Shown here in pieces: positions 15,081 to 18,870 of a stretch of DNA of 18,870 nt; within the stretch, counting starts at the first letter, position 1, and every line of letters starts with the position of its first letter. The notes under the pieces were generated by a model. The model searched no databases. It had not been told where the DNA came from and saw only the letters and a list, made by a program, of their open reading frames with translations. The stretch is from Erysipelotrichia bacterium (GTDB taxonomy: Bacteria; Bacillota_I; Bacilli_A; Erysipelotrichales; Erysipelotrichaceae). The DNA lies in contig SAAR01000029.1 of assembly GCA_009916335.1 (NCBI GenBank), forward strand, positions 1-18,870, given 5' to 3'. The position numbers were made by a program, and so were the translations under genes.

Positions 15081-15986
15081 ATGAAACATTTATTAAGTAT
15101 TAGTGAAATGAGTAAAGAAGAACTGTATGAGTTATTAGATCTAGCGGATCAGTTAAAAAAAGAAGTTAAAAATAATGAATTTAAACCTTATTTAAAAAAT
15201 AAGACTTTGGGTATGATTTTTCAAAAGGCTAGTACTCGTACTAGGGTTTCCTTTGAAGTAGGAATGTATCAATTAGGTGGACATGCACTATATCTTAATG
15301 CGAACGATATGCAAATAGGTCGAGGTGAACCAATTAAAGATAGTGCAAGAGTGTTATCCCGCTATCTTGATGGTATTATGATTAGAACCTTCGCTCAACA
15401 AGATGTGATTGATTTGGCAACCTATGGAAGTATTCCTATTATTAATGGGCTAACTGATTTTGCACACCCTTGTCAAATTTTAGCAGATTTACAGACGATT
15501 CGTGAATTCAAGGGGACTCTTGATGGCCTTAAAATGTGTTATATCGGTGATGGTAACAATATGTGTAATTCATTAATTGCTGGTGCTTTAAAGGCAGGTA
15601 TGCAAATGAGTGTGGCAACTCCTGTTGGTTATGAGCCAGATGTGCAAGTGGTTGCACAGGCTGTAAAAAATCCTAACTTTACTTTATGCAATGATCCAAA
15701 AGAGGCTGTTAAAGATGCAGATGTTGTGATTAGTGATGTTTGGGCAAGTATGGGTGATGAGGAGGAAATTGAAGAACGTCAGAAAGTATTTAAGGGGATT
15801 TATCAAATCAATGATGAGTTAATGGCGTTGGCCAACAAAGATGCAATGGTGTTGCATTGCTTACCTGCTCATCGTGAAGAAGAAATTACAGAGAAAGTAT
15901 TTGAAGCTCATGCGAATGAAATCTTTGAAGAAGCAGAAAATCGTTTACATGCACAGAAAGCTGTATTAGTGAAATTATTAGGGTAA
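15081..15986 (+). CDS. argF: Ornithine carbamoyltransferase (anabolic)
   Basis: A 301-residue cytosolic enzyme condensing ornithine and carbamoyl phosphate to citrulline. The carbamoyl-phosphate site is FQKASTRTR (STRTR 51-55), the HPCQ motif is at 129-132, and the ornithine-binding HCLPAHR at 259-265, with DVWASMGDEEE before it. The start is ATG 15081, 6 nt after GGGAGG and one base after the argD stop; a 6-codon longer frame inside argD is not needed. Catabolic enzymes of the same family exist, but the place at the end of a biosynthetic operon supports the anabolic role. No carbamoyl-phosphate synthase genes are present, so that substrate comes from elsewhere. Confidence 0.97.
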   Translation: MKHLLSISEMSKEELYELLDLADQLKKEVKNNEFKPYLKNKTLGMIFQKASTRTRVSFEVGMYQLGGHALYLNANDMQIGRGEPIKDSARVLSRYLDGIMIRTFAQQDVIDLATYGSIPIINGLTDFAHPCQILADLQTIREFKGTLDGLKMCYIGDGNNMCNSLIAGALKAGMQMSVATPVGYEPDVQVVAQAVKNPNFTLCNDPKEAVKDADVVISDVWASMGDEEEIEERQKVFKGIYQINDELMALANKDAMVLHCLPAHREEEITEKVFEAHANEIFEEAENRLHAQKAVLVKLLG

Positions 15987-16058
15987 CAACATTAGAAATA
16001 AGAGAATGATTTAGTTGTTTTATAAACAAAGTTTTAAGGTGTTATTTAGTATTGATGA

Positions 16059-16098
16059 ATGCAAAGATAGGTAATAAAAATGCTTATCTTTGCATTTT
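16059..16098 (+). terminator. Terminator of the arginine operon
   Basis: A perfect 11-base stem ATGCAAAGATA/TATCTTTGCAT with a 15-base loop, followed by TTTATTT. It lies 72 bases after argF. Confidence 0.88.
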
Positions 16099-16140
16099 AT
16101 TTGCATTTATAAATTTTTTTAATTTTTTTTAATTATTCTA

Positions 16141-16169
16141 TTGACTTCTTTATAAGTATTTGGTATTAT
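16141..16169 (+). promoter_or_regulatory. Promoter of tRNA-Glu
   Basis: TTGACT (16141-16146), a 17-base spacer ending TGG, and TATTAT (16164-16169), so an extended -10 as well. The tRNA starts 35 bases later. It closely matches the tRNA-Ile/Ala promoter. Confidence 0.85.
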
Positions 16170-16204
16170 TTAAAACGTACTCGCAGGAGTTACAAGCCGC
16201 ATGT

Positions 16205-16281
16205 GGCGCGTTGGTGAAGCGGCTTAACACACCGCCCTTTCACGGCGGCATTCACGGGTTCGAATCCCGTACGCGTCACCA
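16205..16281 (+). tRNA. tRNA-Glu (anticodon UUC)
   Basis: The acceptor GGCGCGT pairs with ACGCGTC, with discriminator A and encoded CCA. Anticodon stem CCGCC/GGCGG carries the loop CTTTCAC, giving TTC. The T-arm is ACGGG/CCCGT around TTCGAAT. It is a single tRNA with its own promoter and terminator, directly downstream of the arginine operon. Confidence 0.96.
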
Positions 16282-16291
16282 TATTAAAAAT

Positions 16292-16316
16292 AAAGTCTTC
16301 AAATGAAGGCTTTTTT
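16292..16316 (+). terminator. Terminator of tRNA-Glu
   Basis: AAGTCTTC pairs with GAAGGCTT (one G-U) around AAAT, followed by six T, 11 bases after the tRNA. Confidence 0.9.
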
Positions 16317-16648
16317 ATTTGTTGAGAAGATTTTGAGAAGAAATATTTATATATTGTAATATTTTTTCTTCTGTGTCTTTCATTTAAGTTACTAAATTTC
16401 AAAAAGATATAATTATTTATATGAAATATATTAGTTTTTCACAATTTATAGATTGTGTAGCTATACCGACATTCACTTATTATAATTAAAAAATATAAAA
16501 TAAGGTGGATATGTTGCAACATGTCCTAATAGCCTATACAAAAAATGACAAACAAGTTTTTTTGGATACTTTCTATAACTAAAGCAAGGTGTCTTATGAT
16601 ACATTGCCTAAGTAATTCAGTTTTATATACTAGCGATATTTAGCTTTT
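16317..16648. other. Intergenic stretch with repeats and one tiny frame
   Basis: Very AT-rich DNA between convergent units. An imperfect hairpin (AGAAGAAATATT facing AATATT and TTTCTTCT, about 16335-16372) may be a second terminator. At 16508-16527 lies a 20-base near-palindrome with 9 of 10 pairs, with ATGTTGCAACAT at its centre. It overlaps the start of a 23-codon frame described separately. Nothing else was recognised. Confidence 0.4.
16511..16582 (+). CDS. Possible 23-residue peptide or gene remnant
   Basis: ATG 16511 is preceded by AAGGTGG at 3 nt and by a TATAAT about 25 nt further up. The frame runs MLQHVLIAYTKND, then KQVFLDTFYN, and stops at TAA 16580-16582. A ribosome site and -10 box are present, but the spacing is short, no -35 is evident and no family is recognisable. 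It may be a small peptide gene, the head of a lost gene, or chance. Confidence 0.22.
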   Translation: MLQHVLIAYTKNDKQVFLDTFYN

Positions 16649-16684
16649 AAAAAAATGGTCTTGTGAATTTCACAAAACCATTTT
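16649..16684 (-). terminator. Terminator of the sodium-symporter gene
   Basis: On the minus strand ATGGTTTTGTGAA pairs with TTCACAAGACCAT (one G-U), followed by seven T. In plus-strand RNA the G-U position becomes a C-A mismatch, so it is better suited to the minus-strand transcript, where it abuts the stop codon. Confidence 0.88.
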
Positions 16685-18049
16685 TTACATCGTAATAATA
16701 CCTAATGCATTTAATACTGAACTAATTAAAATAATTAATAGACCAAAGATAACAATGTATTTCATGCAGAATACATATACTTTTTTACGTTTGAATTTAG
16801 AAGTGGATTCCACCTCATCAATTACAATTTGAAGTCCAATTACTTTGACAATCAATACGCATGTGAAAATAGCAGAAATTGGCATCATAATTGAATTTGT
16901 CATAAAGTCAAAGAAATCAAAAATACTCATGTTTAATGGTTGTAAGAAATCTAATATGCCAAAGCCTAAGGAACAAGGGATACCTAATACTAAAACTAAC
17001 AACAATATTGCAATACAACCTTTTTTACGGCTCCAACTAAATTGATCATGCAATGTTGATACACAGCATTCCATTAATGAAATAGCAGATGTTAAAGCAG
17101 CGAACAAAACTAATAAGAAGAACACAAAAGCGATGATATTCCCTAGTGCCATACTGCCAAATACTTTAGGCATAGTTATAAACATTAAGGACGCTCCTGC
17201 ATTTAGCGTTTCAGGATTGCCACCTGAGAAAGCAAACACCGCTGGAATAATCATTAATCCTGCTAAAAAGGCGATCCCTGTATCCATAATTTCAATTTGT
17301 CCAATAGAACTTTCCATATCAATATCTTTTTTCATGTATGAACCATATGTATATAAAATTCCCATACCTATTGATAACGAATAGAACATCTGTCCCATTG
17401 CAGCAACAACCGTCATCATTGAAAATCTTGAAAAATCAGGGATTAAATAATATTTTACACCTTCTAAAGCTCCAGGTGTCATGACTGAATAGATCGAAAT
17501 GATAATCGCCATTACTACTAATGCTGGCATTAATATCTTGCTAACTCTTTCTACTCCTTTTTCAACACCGAACATAACGACAATAAATACTAACAAAGCA
17601 AATAATAGTAACCATAAAATAGGGCTAGTTGGTGCAGAAATAAAGCCACTGAAATAATCATCTTTAATTAAAGATGATATATTACCCATACCAAATTCAT
17701 ATAAATATTTACAAACCCAACCACCCACTACACAATAGTAAGGAATAATCAGCATTGGAATGATGGCATTTAGCCAACCTCCTATTCTTAATTTTTTTCC
17801 TGCTAGCTGTTTAAAGGCTTGAATTGGACTTTTTCCTGTTTTTCTTCCAAGTGCCGTTTCTGAAATCAATAAGGCAAAACCAAAAGTTAATGCTAACACT
17901 AAATAAGTTAGAAGAAAAATTCCTCCTCCATATTTAGCAGCTAAATACGGGAAACGCCAAATATTACCTAAGCCAACAGCAGAACCAGCAACAGCCATAA
18001 CATAACCTAATTTACCACTAAAACTACTTCTCTTTTTTGTATTTTCCAT
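16685..18049 (-). CDS. Neurotransmitter:sodium symporter (NSS/SNF) family transporter
   Basis: A 454-residue polytopic membrane protein of the LeuT-fold NSS family, sodium-coupled importers of amino acids or related amines in bacteria. TM1 has the unwound sodium/substrate site GSAVGLGNIWRFPY (22-35), followed by AAKYGGGIF. TM6 shows FYSLSIGMGILYTYGSYM, and TM8 the small-residue run FAALTSAISLMEC. About 11 spans can be counted, as in the bacterial MhsT group, with a basic cytoplasmic N-terminus (MENTKKRSS). The start is set at ATG 18049, 6 nt after GGAG; in-frame TTG 18070 and ATG 18061 lack a ribosome site. It is transcribed alone. The substrate cannot be told from sequence. Confidence 0.93.
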   Translation of the reverse strand: MENTKKRSSFSGKLGYVMAVAGSAVGLGNIWRFPYLAAKYGGGIFLLTYLVLALTFGFALLISETALGRKTGKSPIQAFKQLAGKKLRIGGWLNAIIPMLIIPYYCVVGGWVCKYLYEFGMGNISSLIKDDYFSGFISAPTSPILWLLLFALLVFIVVMFGVEKGVERVSKILMPALVVMAIIISIYSVMTPGALEGVKYYLIPDFSRFSMMTVVAAMGQMFYSLSIGMGILYTYGSYMKKDIDMESSIGQIEIMDTGIAFLAGLMIIPAVFAFSGGNPETLNAGASLMFITMPKVFGSMALGNIIAFVFFLLVLFAALTSAISLMECCVSTLHDQFSWSRKKGCIAILLLVLVLGIPCSLGFGILDFLQPLNMSIFDFFDFMTNSIMMPISAIFTCVLIVKVIGLQIVIDEVESTSKFKRKKVYVFCMKYIVIFGLLIILISSVLNALGIITM

Positions 18050-18079
18050 ACTTTTCTCCATTTTTATCAAACATGAAAA

Positions 18080-18108
18080 ATTATATGAAAATCGTATGAA
18101 AAAGTCAA
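18080..18108 (-). promoter_or_regulatory. Promoter of the sodium-symporter gene
   Basis: On the minus strand TTGACT (18103-18108), a 17-base spacer and perfect TATAAT (18080-18085), 30 bases upstream of the preferred start. Confidence 0.85.
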
Positions 18109-18376
18109 TGATATGCAGAAAATATAACGCATAACTGTAAATACTTAGATAATTATTACATTCTTTACATTTTATAGTAAGAAAGATTGATTGTTAAGAG
18201 ATGTGCTGTGCTATTTTGATTGATGAAAAACAATTACAAGCATTTTATAGAAACTTGTTGTTTTTTTATAAGAATAAAAGCAACTTGAATTTTGTGAAAG
18301 AGTAAAATCTATTTTCACCCTTTAAAGTAGCATTTACTTTTTCACTTCAGGTTTATGAGTTTTTTTAATTTTGTTA
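18109..18376. other. Intergenic stretch, no firm gene
   Basis: AT-rich spacer between divergent promoters. A 34-codon plus-strand frame (ATG 18201 to TAA 18303-18305, beginning MCCAILIDEKQLQ) has no spaced ribosome site and is probably chance. Within it ACAAG/CTTGT plus seven T resembles a weak terminator. No other structure was recognised. Confidence 0.35.
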
Positions 18377-18405
18377 TTGACACATATATTAGGACATGGT
18401 ATTAT
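18377..18405 (+). promoter_or_regulatory. Promoter of the tRNA-Ile/tRNA-Ala unit
   Basis: Consensus TTGACA (18377-18382), a 17-base spacer ending TGG, and TATTAT (18400-18405). The first tRNA starts 22 bases after the -10 box. Confidence 0.9.
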
Positions 18406-18427
18406 AAATAGGCATTCGATGAGATAT

Positions 18428-18504
<77 letters not shown>

Positions 18505-18521
18505 TCGAATTTAATATACAT

Positions 18522-18597
18522 GGGGGTTTAGCTCAGCTGGGAGAGCGCCTGCCTTGCACGCAGGAGGTCAGCGGTTCGATCCCGCTAACCTCCACCA
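18522..18597 (+). tRNA. tRNA-Ala (anticodon UGC)
   Basis: The acceptor GGGGGTT pairs with AACCTCC (one G-U), with discriminator A and encoded CCA. Anticodon stem CTGC/GCAG carries the loop CTTGCAC, giving TGC. The T-arm is AGCGG/CCGCT around TTCGATC. It is 76 bases and the second tRNA of the unit. Confidence 0.96.
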
Positions 18598-18609
18598 TAT
18601 AAAATTAAC

Positions 18610-18663
18610 GAACTATACTTAGTAGAAAAGCTATGACTATTCTATCTAGTATAGTTCTTTTTT
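18610..18663 (+). terminator. Terminator of the tRNA-Ile/tRNA-Ala unit
   Basis: GAACTATACT (18610-18619) pairs perfectly with AGTATAGTTC (18648-18657), enclosing a partly paired inner region, followed by six T. Confidence 0.88.
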
Positions 18664-18682
18664 GTTAATAACAACAAAATAT

Positions 18683-18725
18683 AAAGCACTATACTCGTTC
18701 TTTGAAAATTGAATAATAGTGCTTT
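18683..18725 (+). promoter_or_regulatory. boxA-like motif inside a hairpin
   Basis: GTTCTTTGAAAA (18697-18708) matches the boxA-like element seen in rRNA leaders and spacers of low-GC Gram-positives. It sits in the loop of a perfect 10-base stem AAAGCACTAT/ATAGTGCTTT. In rRNA operons such elements bind NusB/NusE and help antitermination and processing. No rRNA follows here within the window. TTGAAT and TATGAT around it could also form a weak promoter with a 15-base spacer. Confidence 0.45.
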
Positions 18726-18747
18726 AGAATATGATAAAAGTAAAACT

Positions 18748-18789
18748 AAGGCACTTAATATAAAAAAAATGTTAGGTGTCTTTTGTTTT
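18748..18789 (+). terminator. Terminator or attenuator before the last gene
   Basis: A 14-pair stem joins AAGGCACTTAATAT (18748-18761) with ATGTTAGGTGTCTT (18769-18782), with three G-U pairs and a loop of seven A, followed by TTTTGTTTT. It ends 40 bases before a start codon. A terminator for the tRNA unit already exists upstream, so this one must act on another transcript. Confidence 0.75.
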
Positions 18790-18829
18790 AAAAGAAGAAA
18801 GTGAAAGATAGAAAAGAGGAAAAAAGAAA

Positions 18830-18870
18830 ATGGAAAAGTATGAAATTATTAAAACAGAAAATAAGGAATA
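18830..18870 (+). CDS. Start of an unidentified gene (cut by window edge)
   Basis: ATG 18830 lies 10 nt after GAGG in a purine-rich leader and begins MEKYEIIKTENKE before the window ends. Thirteen residues are too few to identify. The reading frame could still prove closed just beyond the edge. The preceding boxA-like hairpin and terminator may belong to its leader. Confidence 0.45.
   Translation, partial: MEKYEIIKTENKE

Noticed and set aside
18201..18305. 34-codon plus-strand frame in the spacer upstream of tRNA-Ile
   Set aside because: The GAG before ATG is directly adjacent, with no proper ribosome-site spacing and no recognisable family; probably chance in AT-rich DNA.

Overview
The window comes from an AT-rich, low-GC Gram-positive bacterium (Bacillota). 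Shine-Dalgarno sites are strong, promoters are of the TTGACA/TATAAT type, hairpin-plus-T terminators are common, and an arginine operon is controlled by a T-box. TGA acts as a stop (argB ends with it) and Trp is TGG, so the code is the standard bacterial one. The overall style resembles Erysipelotrichia-type gut Firmicutes, but that placement is inference. No phage, IS element, CRISPR array or plasmid origin is visible.

Left part (1-6671), mostly minus strand. An AgrA-like LytTR response regulator is followed 2 nt later by a membrane histidine kinase that is cut by the window edge. Next come tRNA-Leu(UAG), an atypical transaldolase-family protein, a NdpA/YejK-type nucleoid-associated protein, a small membrane protein, and a cytosolic TPR-GGDEF diguanylate cyclase. 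A DeoR/GlpR-type repressor is divergent from the cyclase.

Middle (6672-16098), plus strand. A tRNA-Cys/tRNA-Leu(UAA) unit is followed by a 52-residue single-span membrane protein with its own promoter and terminator. Then comes the main feature, argG-argH-argC-argJ-argB-argD-argF. It is one transcription unit behind a T-box leader whose specifier triplet reads CGC (Arg). The seven enzymes cover glutamate to arginine by the cyclic acetyl route: ArgJ, B, C and D make ornithine, and F, G and H convert it to arginine. argA, argE, carAB and argR are absent here. ArgB carries the N-terminal helix typical of arginine-inhibited kinases, so control is predicted at both transcription (uncharged tRNA-Arg) and enzyme level.

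Right part (16099-18870). tRNA-Glu has its own promoter and terminator. A neurotransmitter:sodium-symporter-family transporter lies on the minus strand. A tRNA-Ile/tRNA-Ala pair follows, then a boxA-like motif in a hairpin, a second terminator, and the first codons of a gene running off the edge. The arrangement looks like an rRNA spacer without rRNA.

Most of the window is ordinary chromosomal housekeeping. I see no clear new multi-gene system. The items most worth a second look are the transaldolase with altered catalytic residues, the cyclase without an inhibitory site, the spacer-like tRNA module with a possible attenuator, the two-component pair at the left edge, and a few tiny or decayed reading frames.
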